DNA of 64,000 nucleotides, taken from assembly GCA_013398615.1 (NCBI GenBank), contig VZSR01002145.1, positions 4,009,616 through 4,073,615 on the forward strand, given 5' to 3'. Of this stretch, positions 32,401 through 36,773 are shown one piece after another. The notes under the pieces are model-generated. The model ran no database searches. It was not told the origin of the DNA and worked only from the letters and a program-made list of their open reading frames with translations. Both the position numbers and the translations under genes were made by a program. Position 1 is the stretch's first letter. Every line of letters starts with the position of its first letter. This DNA comes from Brachypodius melanocephalos. Its lineage: Eukaryota; Chordata; Aves; Passeriformes; Pycnonotidae.

Positions 32401-35158
32401 CTGGTTTCTGTTAATTGGTTTAATTTATTCAGCGGTGCAGATGTAAAACATTTTGTTATTGGAGATAATTCCACCTTTTCTGAAGCCGGGAATCAAACGC
32501 AGCGGTTCCAGGTAGCCAACAATGAAATAAATTGAAGGCAACACTTTAAAGGGGAATCAAAGTGCTGGGCTAGAACAATTCCCACATTTACATGACATTT
32601 TTCCACGATGCCATTTCCCGCTGACGCAAATTGCCGCGGCCGCCTCGCCGGCCCCCCCCTTCGCCCGCTCATCTCCGTGTCTCTCTTGTCTCCCCGGTGC
32701 GTGCGGGGCCGCGGTGCCGCGGCACAGGTCAGCCCCTCCGGACGGCCCCGAGCCCGAGGAGCGGCCCGTGTCGGTGTTGAGCTCCCTCAGCTACAGGAAG
32801 CGGCCGGGCCTCAAGGACTCCATAGGCGGCCGCGGGGATGAGCAGACGCTGTTCAGCGCCCTGGGCGAGCGGCCGCCTTCCCCCGAGCGCCCTCCGCGCA
32901 GGGCGGCCCGCGGCGGCGAGCCCCAGGACCGGGCGGCCGTCATCGCCCGCGCCTTCGCCGACGCCAGCGGCCGGGCTCGCCAAGGGCTGGACAAGCGGTG
33001 GTCCCTCTCGGCCACCGACGTAGAGAAAGCTTCTGTTGCCTCCGCCCCAGTGAGCCGCGTCTCCTCCGCCTCCTGGCGCGGGCTGGAGGACGGCGATGAT
33101 GGGGACGAGGGGTGCTCGGTGCTGAGTTTCGCCCTCTCCAGCCCAGGCAGCTTGCGGAGCCGGCGCGGGGGCCCCGAGGGCCGCCCTGAGTCGCGGCTCT
33201 CCCTGGCCCGCAGCCGCCTGGATGAGGCTGACGACGGGTCCCGCGGGCAGCCCCTCTTGGGGCGCAGCTTCTCTGTGCCCCCACGGCCCCGCAGCGCAGC
33301 CTCCGAGGAGGAGGGTCCTGGGGCCGCCCGTCCCGTGCGGCACCGCTCCTACCTCGACCCCGACCTGGAAGCCGCCATCCAAGAGGTGCTGAGCTACCGC
33401 CCGCTGCGGGCCAGGGGCTACTCCAGCCCCGAGGCTGACTCGGGGGACGATGGCCGGAGTGTCCGGAGTGTCAGGAGCGTCCGCAGCGCGGCCCCCTTGG
33501 GCGCCGCTGACCGCCCCTCCGGCAGCCTGCGCCGCTCCGCATCCGCCCTCGACTTCTCCCGGCACAGCTGCCGGTCCCGCAGCAGCTCGGGCTCCTCCGA
33601 GGAAGAGGAGGAGCGGAAGAAGAAGAGCTCCAAGAAACGTGCCAAGAAAAGCAAGAAGAAATCCAAGAAGAAGAAGAAGAAGCAGCAGTCATCATCCGAG
33701 TCCAGTTCCTCCTCCGAGTCCTCCTCCGGCTCCACCAGCTCCTACCGCAGCACCTCCAGTGTCAAGAAGGGCCCGCGAGCGGCGGGGAGCGAGGAGCCGA
33801 CACGTCCTGCCCGGGGCAAGAAGGAGGAGAAGCAGCGGAAGAAGCAGGTGGACAACCTGATGATGAAGTACCTGTACCGTCCCGAGAGCGACTGAGGCAG
33901 GAGGTGGGAGCGGTGTGTGCCGTGCAGCATGAACCTCCCCGTGTGCCACTAACCGCTCGTCCTAACCCTCTCCGGACTCCGGAGCTCTCCTCTGCCGGCG
34001 TGGGGCACCCCGGCATGGGGCAGCCCTCTGTGCCTGCAGCAGCCCTGCTTTGGGCTGCTGCGGGGCATCCCCAACGCATCTCCACCCGTGGGGAGATCCC
34101 CGGCGTGGCCGCAGCGGGACCGGCAGCTGCCCGTGCTGCCAGGACGCAGCGTGTTCAGGATTAGCAGCTGCGGGACACCGGGAAGTGCTAATCCCTTCCT
34201 GGCTCCCCAGCCATCGGTCAGGATACATCTGGATTTATTCCTTCGGGACATTTTTAAGGGTTTGATGGACAGCACAGCCCCCAGGAGCAGGGGGGATTGG
34301 GATGGGTACTAACACGCACCCACTGCAGTGTGTGAGCATGAGGGGAGGCAGCACCCGTGGCAAGGGGGGAACCCAGGTTGGGCTGCTGGAGCTCAGAGTT
34401 GTCCTGTGCTCTGTTGGGTGCCTGTGATGGGAATTTGGGGTGAATGGCATCAACCTGCTGTACTGTGGAGCTCTGCACGCTGTTTGATGCAGAGAGGGTG
34501 TGTTTGGGCTCGCTGGCAGTGGTTTCAGAGCAGGCTTCATCCTTTCTGATGGCTTGAATAGGAAAATGGCTGGAGGAAGGGAAAGAAGCCTTTTGGAAAT
34601 GTGCTTGCCTTGGGCTGCCTGTCCCAGAGGAAGGGAAGGCATCATGGAATACTGGGGAGCAATGCCCCCAGCATCCATCCCTGGGCTCGGGTACAACCAG
34701 GACCCTCAGTCAAGGTGTCTGAGAACCCTGGTGGTGGCATGCAGCCGTGAGCCTTTTCCTGGGCAGGCTCAGCTCGGCCCCACTGCAGAGCAGGGGCTCA
34801 GCTCAGCGCAGCGAGGAGTTGTTTGCAGTGAGGCATGTCCCAAATATCTCGGAAAGAATAAAAAAGGAGGCAATCAAGGCTCCATCCAGCTGGCTGCCAG
34901 TGTGCTGGCTCACCGCAGCTCCCACTGCAGCCGGAGGGGAGTTGTGCTCAGCAGCCAAGGCATGCTGGGGACATGGAGCCCCTCCGTGTCACTCCCGCTA
35001 ACCCCGCTCTCTCCCACAGCCCCACGAGCTCCCGGCACACCTTCACCTACGACAGATGGGACGACGAGCAGGACGCCGGGGACAACACACGTCGCTCCTC
35101 CCGCAGCTCCCCCAGTGCCAGCGAGGCGGAGAGCCGGGCTGCCGAGACCCCCGCCTAG
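4418..35158 (+). CDS. MYO18A: Unconventional myosin-XVIIIa, full gene (alpha-type reading)
   Basis: Spliced gene coding for about 2052 residues. Order: KE-rich N-terminus (1-30), Ser-rich linker, PDZ domain (about 224-313), myosin motor with P-loop GASGSGKT (near 502-510), one IQ motif (near 1190-1207), long coiled coil (about 1240-1960), Ser/Arg/Asp-rich tail. The exons listed separately join in frame with AG/GT sites throughout. From family knowledge, MYO18A binds actin with little or no ATPase, links GOLPH3 and PI4P at the Golgi to actin, and serves as a surfactant protein A receptor. The start at 4418 has A at -3 and matches the human N-terminus I recall. Alternative exons (9562-9600, 10379-13192, 32728-33895) would give a larger muscle form. 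The next gene, PIPOX, is convergent. Confidence 0.96.
8547..8588 (+). promoter_or_regulatory. MYO18A: Muscle-type motif cluster, candidate MYO18A gamma promoter
   Basis: Within 42 bases there is an MCAT/TEAD site CATTCCT (8547-8553), a full MEF2 match CTATTTTTAG (8557-8566) that could also act as a TATA-like box, a GATA core in reverse (TATC, 8575-8578) and an E-box CAGCTG (8583-8588). This combination is typical of cardiac and skeletal muscle promoters. It sits about 1 kb before a MYO18B-like start exon. The promoter role is inferred. Confidence 0.5.
8595..8672 (+). other. MYO18A: Candidate non-coding first exon of the muscle MYO18A transcript
   Basis: A short stretch just downstream of the muscle motif cluster ends at a good donor, CTCTG then GTAAGG (8673). 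No in-frame ATG is present, so it would be 5' UTR spliced to the acceptor at 9531-9532. The left edge is a guess at the transcription start. A 30-base phase-0 internal exon starting after the AG near 8642 is an alternative reading. Confidence 0.35.
9562..9600 (+). CDS. MYO18A: MYO18A gamma-type start exon (MYO18B-like N-terminus)
   Basis: The exon begins after a strong pyrimidine-rich acceptor (AG at 9531-9532) and has an excellent start context, CACCATGG. It codes [13 protein letters not shown], nearly the human MYO18B N-terminus as I recall it (MAISSRLALWEQK). The next exon (10379) starts VKDEDKS, which aligns with the following MYO18B residues IREEDKS, so the junction after Lys13 is well supported. 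The base run after AAG is GGAAGT instead of the expected GTAAGT, so the donor is non-canonical or a sequence error. An out-of-frame upstream ATG lies at 9549. Confidence 0.72.
10379..10435 (+). CDS. MYO18A: MYO18A alternative exon, 19 codons
   Basis: Bounded by CAG (to 10378) and GTAAGT (10436). Phase 0 at both ends. Codes [19 protein letters not shown], the first residues matching MYO18B just after its start exon. Absent from the human alpha protein I recall, so it belongs to the muscle-type form or is a cassette. Confidence 0.8.
10813..11487 (+). CDS. MYO18A: MYO18A alternative exon, Pro/Lys/Glu-rich, 225 codons
   Basis: Bounded by TGCAG (to 10812) and GTACCG (11488), phase 0 at both ends and open throughout. 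It starts [13 protein letters not shown], followed by repeats of KAEPP, KPEP and KSPEP, then a basic stretch ([15 protein letters not shown]), then more Pro-rich sequence. The composition predicts a disordered region with PxxP motifs. It fits the Pro-rich N-terminal extension reported for the cardiac gamma isoform, as I recall it. Confidence 0.82.
11692..11757 (+). CDS. MYO18A: MYO18A alternative exon, 22 codons
   Basis: Probable acceptor is GTGGAG (to 11691) after a pyrimidine tract; donor GTGTGT at 11758. Phase 0. Codes [20 protein letters not shown] and two Gln. The acceptor choice is the weakest of this group; a start a few codons later is possible. Confidence 0.65.
11954..12073 (+). CDS. 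MYO18A: MYO18A alternative exon with three GPASP repeats, 40 codons
   Basis: Acceptor CTCCAG (to 11953), donor GTGTTG (12074), phase 0. Codes AAPGPASP repeats followed by [19 protein letters not shown] 15-base unit CCTGGCCCTGCTTCC is repeated three times at 11960-12004. Confidence 0.72.
12471..12506 (+). CDS. MYO18A: MYO18A alternative micro-exon, 12 codons
   Basis: A very long pyrimidine tract ends in CACTAG (12470); donor GTACTG at 12507. 36 bases, phase 0, coding [12 protein letters not shown]. Composition matches its neighbours. Confidence 0.65.
13136..13192 (+). CDS. MYO18A: MYO18A alternative exon, 19 codons, Ala/Pro-rich
   Basis: Acceptor GCCAG (to 13135), donor GTTTGG (13193), phase 0. 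Codes [19 protein letters not shown]. The donor is weaker than most, but phase and composition fit the series. Confidence 0.6.
13749..13836 (+). CDS. MYO18A: MYO18A exon, start of motor domain
   Basis: Residues about 337-366 ([13 protein letters not shown], then [11 protein letters not shown]). Common to all forms. AG at 13748, donor GTGAGC at 13837. Ends in phase 1. Confidence 0.95.
13966..14075 (+). CDS. MYO18A: MYO18A exon, motor domain
   Basis: Residues to about 402 (GSQLQPEAG ... DDVEK). Acceptor CACAG to 13965, donor GTAGGG at 14076. Restores phase 0. Confidence 0.95.
14155..14331 (+). CDS. MYO18A: MYO18A exon, motor domain
   Basis: Residues about 403-461 ([20 protein letters not shown]). 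Acceptor CCAG to 14154, donor GTGACG at 14332. Confidence 0.96.
14441..14651 (+). CDS. MYO18A: MYO18A exon, motor domain with P-loop
   Basis: Residues about 462-532. Contains the nucleotide-binding P-loop GASGSGKT (14561-14584), intact here. Acceptor GTCAG to 14440, donor GTGAGT at 14652. Confidence 0.97.
14877..15019 (+). CDS. MYO18A: MYO18A exon, motor domain
   Basis: Residues to about 579 ([34 protein letters not shown]). NGNATRFS is the myosin switch-1 region (NxNSSRFG in conventional myosins). Acceptor CGCAG, donor GTGAGG. Confidence 0.96.
15105..15290 (+). mobile_element. CR1 LINE 3' tail, sense
   Basis: Recognisable CR1 3' end: GTTCAAGGCCAGGTTGGACA, then a TTGCCCATGGCAGGGG segment and CCCTTCCAATCCAAACCATT. 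It ends in short ATTC-type terminal repeats. Lies in a MYO18A intron, same orientation as the gene. Confidence 0.85.
15695..15795 (+). CDS. MYO18A: MYO18A exon, motor domain
   Basis: Residues about 580-613 ([20 protein letters not shown]). Acceptor GCCAG to 15694, donor GTGAGC at 15796. Confidence 0.96.
15885..15948 (+). CDS. MYO18A: MYO18A exon, motor domain
   Basis: Residues to about 634 ([20 protein letters not shown]). Acceptor TGCAG, donor GTTGTT. Confidence 0.94.
16057..16201 (+). CDS. MYO18A: MYO18A exon, motor domain
   Basis: Residues about 635-683 ([20 protein letters not shown] ... [11 protein letters not shown]). Ends in phase 1 at the surface loop that the next micro-exon extends. 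Acceptor CACAG, donor GTAACA. Confidence 0.95.
16529..16549 (+). CDS. MYO18A: Candidate 21-base cassette micro-exon in the motor loop
   Basis: A strong pyrimidine tract ending CTCACAG (16528) and a GTAATG donor (16550) flank 21 bases that would insert DPLADGA in phase between GATK and the following exon. Length is divisible by three and the phase fits. It is not in the human protein I recall, so this is a prediction. Confidence 0.35.
17604..17615 (+). CDS. MYO18A: MYO18A 12-base micro-exon
   Basis: AATGCAG (to 17603), then ACGCCGACGAAG, then donor GTAAAG. It joins GATK to [11 protein letters not shown] through DADE, matching the human loop sequence KEAAEAGRKQ at the same place. Phase 1 at both ends. 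Confidence 0.8.
18085..18261 (+). CDS. MYO18A: MYO18A exon, motor domain
   Basis: Residues about 687-746 ([20 protein letters not shown], then [14 protein letters not shown]). Acceptor CTCAG, donor GTAGGG. Confidence 0.96.
18340..18430 (+). CDS. MYO18A: MYO18A exon, motor domain
   Basis: Residues to about 776 ([20 protein letters not shown]). Acceptor GCCAG to 18339, donor GTACGT at 18431. Confidence 0.96.
18517..18709 (+). CDS. MYO18A: MYO18A exon, motor domain (switch-2 region)
   Basis: Residues to about 840. Contains [11 protein letters not shown] at the switch-2 position (DIxGFE in conventional myosins), the divergent form typical of class XVIII, then [20 protein letters not shown]. Acceptor TCCAG, donor GTACCA. 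Confidence 0.96.
19131..19217 (+). CDS. MYO18A: MYO18A exon, motor domain
   Basis: Residues about 841-869 ([20 protein letters not shown]). Acceptor ACCAG, donor GTAAGC. Phase 0 at both ends. Confidence 0.95.
19826..19967 (+). CDS. MYO18A: MYO18A exon, motor domain
   Basis: Residues about 870-917 ([20 protein letters not shown]). Acceptor TGCAG to 19825, donor GTATGA at 19968. Confidence 0.95.
19990..20112 (+). mobile_element. CR1 LINE 3' tail, sense
   Basis: Contains CTAGTGGAAGATGTCCCTGC, GAGATGATCTTTAGGGTGCC and a terminal ATTCTGGGATTCTGTGG, the usual CR1 end. Short intronic fragment in MYO18A. Confidence 0.82.
20187..20346 (+). CDS. MYO18A: MYO18A exon, motor domain
   Basis: Residues to about 970 ([20 protein letters not shown] ... 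[10 protein letters not shown]). Acceptor TGCAG, donor GTGAGC at 20347. Confidence 0.95.
20427..20613 (+). CDS. MYO18A: MYO18A exon, motor domain
   Basis: Residues to about 1032 ([20 protein letters not shown] ... [13 protein letters not shown]). Acceptor TGCAG, donor GTGAGC. Confidence 0.96.
20705..20939 (+). CDS. MYO18A: MYO18A exon, motor domain
   Basis: Residues about 1033-1111 ([20 protein letters not shown] ... [10 protein letters not shown]). Acceptor CACAG, donor GTGAGC. Confidence 0.96.
21768..21877 (+). CDS. MYO18A: MYO18A exon, motor domain
   Basis: Residues to about 1147 ([20 protein letters not shown]). Acceptor CCCAG, donor GTATGT. Confidence 0.96.
21966..22031 (+). CDS. MYO18A: MYO18A exon, converter region
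   Basis: Residues about 1148-1169 ([20 protein letters not shown]). Acceptor TGCAG, donor GTATGG. Confidence 0.96.
22277..22405 (+). CDS. MYO18A: MYO18A exon, converter and IQ motif
   Basis: Residues about 1170-1212 ([16 protein letters not shown], then [18 protein letters not shown], the single light-chain-binding IQ-type motif). Acceptor CACAG, donor GTTCGT. Confidence 0.96.
22850..22993 (+). CDS. MYO18A: MYO18A exon, start of neck and tail
   Basis: Residues about 1213-1260 ([20 protein letters not shown], then [14 protein letters not shown]). Acceptor CACAG, donor GTGGGT. Confidence 0.96.
23060..23145. repeat. Short minisatellite, unit about 26 bases, running into an assembly gap
   Basis: Three and a third copies of a unit like (c)ATGGTGGGGTGGGATGCAG start at 23060, 23086, 23112 and 23137. 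The last copy is cut by the run of N. Confidence 0.75.
23146..23245. other. Assembly gap (100 N)
   Basis: Exactly 100 N, a conventional placeholder, so real length is unknown. It lies in a MYO18A intron and interrupts no exon. Confidence 0.98.
23461..23550 (+). CDS. MYO18A: MYO18A exon, coiled coil
   Basis: Residues about 1261-1290 ([20 protein letters not shown]). Acceptor TTGCAG, donor GTAGGT. Confidence 0.96.
23636..23755 (+). CDS. MYO18A: MYO18A exon, coiled coil
   Basis: Residues about 1291-1330 ([20 protein letters not shown]). Acceptor CCCAG, donor GTAAAT. Confidence 0.96.
23832..23943 (+). CDS. MYO18A: MYO18A exon, coiled coil
   Basis: Residues to about 1368 ([20 protein letters not shown]). 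Acceptor CCCAG, donor GTACTC; ends in phase 1. Confidence 0.95.
24046..24173 (+). CDS. MYO18A: MYO18A exon, coiled coil
   Basis: Residues to about 1410 ([20 protein letters not shown]). Acceptor CACAG, donor GTGAGT. Confidence 0.96.
24284..24438 (+). CDS. MYO18A: MYO18A exon, coiled coil
   Basis: Residues about 1411-1462 ([20 protein letters not shown]). Acceptor CACAG, donor GTGGGG. Confidence 0.96.
24720..24960. other. AT-rich intronic block, possible conserved non-coding element
   Basis: Within a GC-rich 1.1-kb MYO18A intron, this block is AT-rich and full of homeodomain-type cores (TAATTAATTTC, CTAATGCAG, GATTAGC). No repeat family is recognised. Conservation cannot be measured here. 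Confidence 0.45.
25542..25665 (+). CDS. MYO18A: MYO18A exon, coiled coil
   Basis: Residues to about 1503 ([20 protein letters not shown]). Acceptor TGCAG, donor GTGAGT. Confidence 0.96.
25742..25942 (+). CDS. MYO18A: MYO18A exon, coiled coil
   Basis: Residues about 1504-1570 ([20 protein letters not shown] ... [12 protein letters not shown]). Acceptor CGCAG, donor GTACAG. Confidence 0.96.
26208..26318 (+). CDS. MYO18A: MYO18A exon, coiled coil
   Basis: Residues about 1571-1607 ([20 protein letters not shown]). Acceptor TGCAG, donor GTAGGG. Confidence 0.96.
26642..26746 (+). CDS. MYO18A: MYO18A exon, coiled coil
   Basis: Residues about 1608-1642 ([20 protein letters not shown]). Acceptor CCTAG, donor GTGGGG. 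Confidence 0.96.
26862..27008 (+). CDS. MYO18A: MYO18A exon, coiled coil
   Basis: Residues about 1643-1691 ([20 protein letters not shown]). Acceptor CACAG, donor GTGTGC. Confidence 0.96.
27099..27212 (+). CDS. MYO18A: MYO18A exon, coiled coil
   Basis: Residues about 1692-1729 ([20 protein letters not shown]). Acceptor TGCAG, donor GTGAGT. Confidence 0.96.
27356..27472 (+). CDS. MYO18A: MYO18A exon, coiled coil
   Basis: Residues about 1730-1768 ([20 protein letters not shown]). Acceptor TGCAG, donor GTGAAA. Confidence 0.96.
27575..27658 (+). CDS. MYO18A: MYO18A exon, coiled coil
   Basis: Residues about 1769-1796 ([20 protein letters not shown]). Acceptor TGCAG, donor GTGAAG. Confidence 0.96.
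27879..28016 (+). CDS. MYO18A: MYO18A exon, coiled coil
   Basis: Residues about 1797-1842 ([20 protein letters not shown]). Acceptor CACAG, donor GTAGTC. Confidence 0.96.
28195..28505. other. AT-rich intronic block, possible conserved non-coding element
   Basis: This MYO18A intron carries CCATAAATATG (near a CArG box), two MEF2-like cores (GCTATTTTTTC, TCTATTTTTCC), and TTTTAATTACTT. The composition contrasts with the GC-rich flanks. Muscle enhancer activity is only a guess. Confidence 0.45.
28673..28858 (+). CDS. MYO18A: MYO18A exon, coiled coil
   Basis: Residues about 1843-1904 ([20 protein letters not shown]). Acceptor GGCAG, donor GTGAGG. Confidence 0.96.
28942..29081 (+). CDS. MYO18A: MYO18A exon, end of coiled coil
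   Basis: Residues about 1905-1951 ([20 protein letters not shown] ... [13 protein letters not shown]). Acceptor CGCAG, donor GTGAGA; ends in phase 2. Confidence 0.96.
29195..29330. repeat. Degenerate CATC/GTCC-type minisatellite
   Basis: Irregular repeats of ATCCATGCATC, GTCCATCCGTGCATC and GTGCAC in a MYO18A intron. Confidence 0.6.
29478..29945 (-). mobile_element. CR1 LINE 3' fragment, antisense to MYO18A
   Basis: On the plus strand it begins with the inverted CR1 end (AGAATTATGGAATCATACAA, GGTTGGGAAAGACCTCTGAG) and continues through CCACTTCCCTGGACAGCCTG, CTCCCTCAGTTGTTCTTCAT and GTTCCAGACCCTTCCCCAAC. About 470 bases. The longest of the three CR1 copies. Confidence 0.9.
30148..30192 (+). 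CDS. MYO18A: MYO18A exon, 45 bases
   Basis: Codes [15 protein letters not shown] and part of Leu, matching the human SLQDMVTKYQKRKNKL. Acceptor CCCAG (30147), donor GTGAGG (30193). If the intron were retained, the frame would stop at once as SKL. Confidence 0.93.
30301..30332. repeat. ACAGCACGGC decamer repeat
   Basis: About three copies of a 10-base unit in a MYO18A intron. Confidence 0.8.
30890..31135. other. AT-rich intronic block, possible conserved non-coding element
   Basis: Contains ATAACCCTAATGAAAGC, TATTAAGAGAGATTTATTC, GGCAATCAATATGG and the perfect palindrome AACGGCCGTT (31063-31072) followed by ATAAATTAGATGG. No repeat family is recognised. It looks like a regulatory block in the MYO18A intron before the gamma tail exon. 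Confidence 0.5.
31689..31811 (+). CDS. MYO18A: MYO18A exon, tail after the coiled coil
   Basis: Codes [20 protein letters not shown] and [18 protein letters not shown], residues to about 2007. Ends in phase 2 and can splice to either last exon (32728 or 35020). Acceptor GGCAG, donor GTGGGT. Confidence 0.95.
32400..32620. other. AT-rich intronic block, possible conserved non-coding element
   Basis: Directly before the alternative last exon. Contains GTTAATTGGTTTAATTTATT, AACAATGAAATAAATTG and ACATTTACATGACATTTTTC. Composition contrasts sharply with the very GC-rich exon that follows. Confidence 0.45.
32728..33895 (+). CDS. MYO18A: MYO18A alternative last exon (gamma-type C-terminal tail, 389 codons)
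   Basis: Opens after CGGCACAG (32727) in the phase left by the exon ending at 31811, and stays open to TGA at 33893-33895. The product is Ser/Arg-rich and disordered: [17 protein letters not shown], an [10 protein letters not shown] repeat, an acidic EEEEE run, then Lys-rich and Ser/Glu-rich runs. It ends [14 protein letters not shown], which resembles the MYO18B C-terminus I recall (ASIMKKYLQK). It replaces the last 45 or so alpha residues. From literature memory, the cardiac MYO18A gamma has such an extension; the exon assignment here is my inference. Confidence 0.8.
33896..34880 (+). other. MYO18A: 3' UTR of the gamma-type transcript
   Basis: The non-coding stretch after the alternative stop contains AATAAA at 34857-34862. 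No other strong signal lies nearer, so cleavage is probably about 34875-34885. Confidence 0.55.
34857..34862 (+). terminator. MYO18A: Poly(A) signal AATAAA, gamma-type transcript
   Basis: AATAAA about 960 bases after the alternative stop and before the alpha last exon. Assigned by position. Confidence 0.5.
35020..35158 (+). CDS. MYO18A: MYO18A last exon, alpha/beta type
   Basis: Opens after CCCACAG (35019) and ends TAG at 35156-35158. Codes [20 protein letters not shown] and a Ser/Arg/Glu-rich end (ETPA). It aligns with the human tail SSPTSYWKSL ... TETNA, with considerable divergence. Confidence 0.9.
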
Positions 35159-35675
35159 CCGCCCACCACCACTTCCCACCGCCCCGGGAACACTCAGCTC
35201 CGGGGGTCGCCCCGGGCAGCCGGTATTTCTTCCGCGCGGGGTGGGGGGACACATGCAGCCGCCCCCCCGGCTCCAGCCATGGGAGGAGCAGCCCGGCCGG
35301 CTCGCTGGCTGCACCCCTCACCCTCCCACCTCCTGTCTGTCCTTGGCGGCGGAGTCGGCTGCTCCGGCACCCGGGATTTATTCCTCAGTGCCTGCTGGCT
35401 CCTTGTTTTATAACTTAAACTCCCCCCTTCGGCACCCTGCCGTCCTCTTACACCCCTTTTAGTTGAGCCAAAGACGTCTCTCGCTGGCCGGGCCCTGGGG
35501 AGCAGCCACCTGGCAGCCAGGAAGGGGACATAGGGACAGGGTCCCACGTGCCCACCTGGGTTTTTGTCACCCCCCAGCCCCCCACCTCTGCCTGGCTGTT
35601 TTGCACTAGCCCAGCTGTGCATCTTCTCCCACCCCCCTTTCAGTATGAAAATAAACGTCATTTCTGGCTGGTGAT
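35159..35675 (+). other. MYO18A: MYO18A 3' UTR, alpha/beta type
   Basis: GC-rich 3' UTR with AATAAA at 35650-35655 and a G/T-rich stretch after it. Confidence 0.75.
35650..35655 (+). terminator. MYO18A: Poly(A) signal AATAAA of MYO18A
   Basis: AATAAA about 490 bases after the stop codon, followed by a G/T-rich downstream element. Confidence 0.75.
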
Positions 35676-36642
35676 ACTGGCTGCTGCCTGCTCCATGTGC
35701 CTGGGGGGTCTCCCCATTTTGGGGGGGTGTTTGCATGGTGCACGGATCTGATGGAGTGCATCCAGCCCCAGCAAGGATGCACGGCTTCATGGAAAGGCCA
35801 AGTCTGGCCTCTTCCCTGAGCCTGCTGCACCCATGGGTGCTGGGGAGGGGAGGCAGGGGGAAACCCTCGTGGGTGCCAGTGCTGAATCATTTATCAATCT
35901 TCATAAATATGCAGATGAGCAGCGGGACAGAGCCTCTGCCTGCCGGCGTTAAATAATTAACGCGGAGGAGATGATGATGTGCGTTGCTGGCTGCCTGCAC
36001 AGCTCAGCTTTGGCCCTGGCCGTGTGCTGTCCCCGTGCCATGTGCTGTGCCCTGCACCTGCACCTTGGGGACCCCCCTCAGTCCTTGGCAGGTTGTTTCC
36101 CTTTCCCCACCATCTCTTGGAAGCACACAGGCCAAGCTCGGTGCTCGCTGCCATAAAGCCACGCTGCGCTAATGCGCTTTCATTAAGTGGGAGCGATCTA
36201 ATGATAATAAAATGGCACATTTAACATTAAAACATTTAACTTGACTCCTAAGCGAGTGTGTCTCTCCGCACTGCTCCAGCTCCATCTTCATGAGGGTGAC
36301 AAAGCTGCTTAATTTTGTTCCCCAGGAGTGGGTGCTTGGTAGAGATGGTTTGGCACCGCATGGCATGGGGGATTGCTGGGATGTGGGGAGGCAGGATACC
36401 GGGATGCAGGGATGTGGGGAAGCAAGGATGCAAAGGTGCTGGGGTGGTGGAATATCTGGGGTGCAGGGATGCAGGGTATCTGGGGTGTGGGGTTAGAGGA
36501 TTGCAGCATGTTGGGAGTCCCCAGAGTGCAGGGGGATGGTGATACATGGGGATGGAGGTGGACTGGGTGTGAGGACACTGGGATGCAGGGACACAGCTGC
36601 AGGCCAGTGCGGTGCCATGGGGACACGTCTGGAGTCCCACAC
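35676..36642. other. Intergenic, between convergent MYO18A and PIPOX
   Basis: Holds an AT-rich block (about 35885-35965 and 36170-36250, with TAATGATAATAAAATGG) and a GGGATGCAG-type minisatellite at 36365-36590. The PIPOX 3' UTR must lie in the right part. I see no clear AATAAA for PIPOX. Confidence 0.6.
36365..36590. repeat. Degenerate minisatellite, GGGATGCAG / GGGGTGTGG units
   Basis: Irregular copies of CTGGGATGTGGGGAGGCAGG, GGGATGCAGGGATGTGGGG and ATCTGGGGTGCAGGGATGC just beyond the PIPOX stop; it probably lies in the PIPOX 3' UTR or flank. Confidence 0.65.
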
Positions 36643-36773
36643 CTACAGTGCAGCCCCAAGCACACCAGGGAAACGAGTGACGGCAAAGTGGGCCATGTTG
36701 TAGGATGGCTCCTCGCCCAGGCTCAGCTGACACAGCAACTTCCCCACCGTTGGCGCCAGCTTGAACCCATGGC
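36643..36773 (-). CDS. PIPOX: PIPOX exon 8 (last)
   Basis: Codes HGFKLAPTVGKLLCQLSLGE ... RFPGVLGAAL and stop (CTA on the plus strand at 36643-36645). The family-conserved GFKLAP is intact. The acceptor is CCCACAG on the minus strand. Confidence 0.94.

Noticed and set aside
32729..33565. 278-codon minus-strand frame opposite the gamma tail exon
   Set aside because: Complement of a GC-rich Ser/Arg coding exon; Gly/Ala-rich and without any family feature.
35159..35680. TIAF1 within the MYO18A 3' UTR
   Set aside because: The human transcript TIAF1 overlaps this region, but no frame here resembles its protein.
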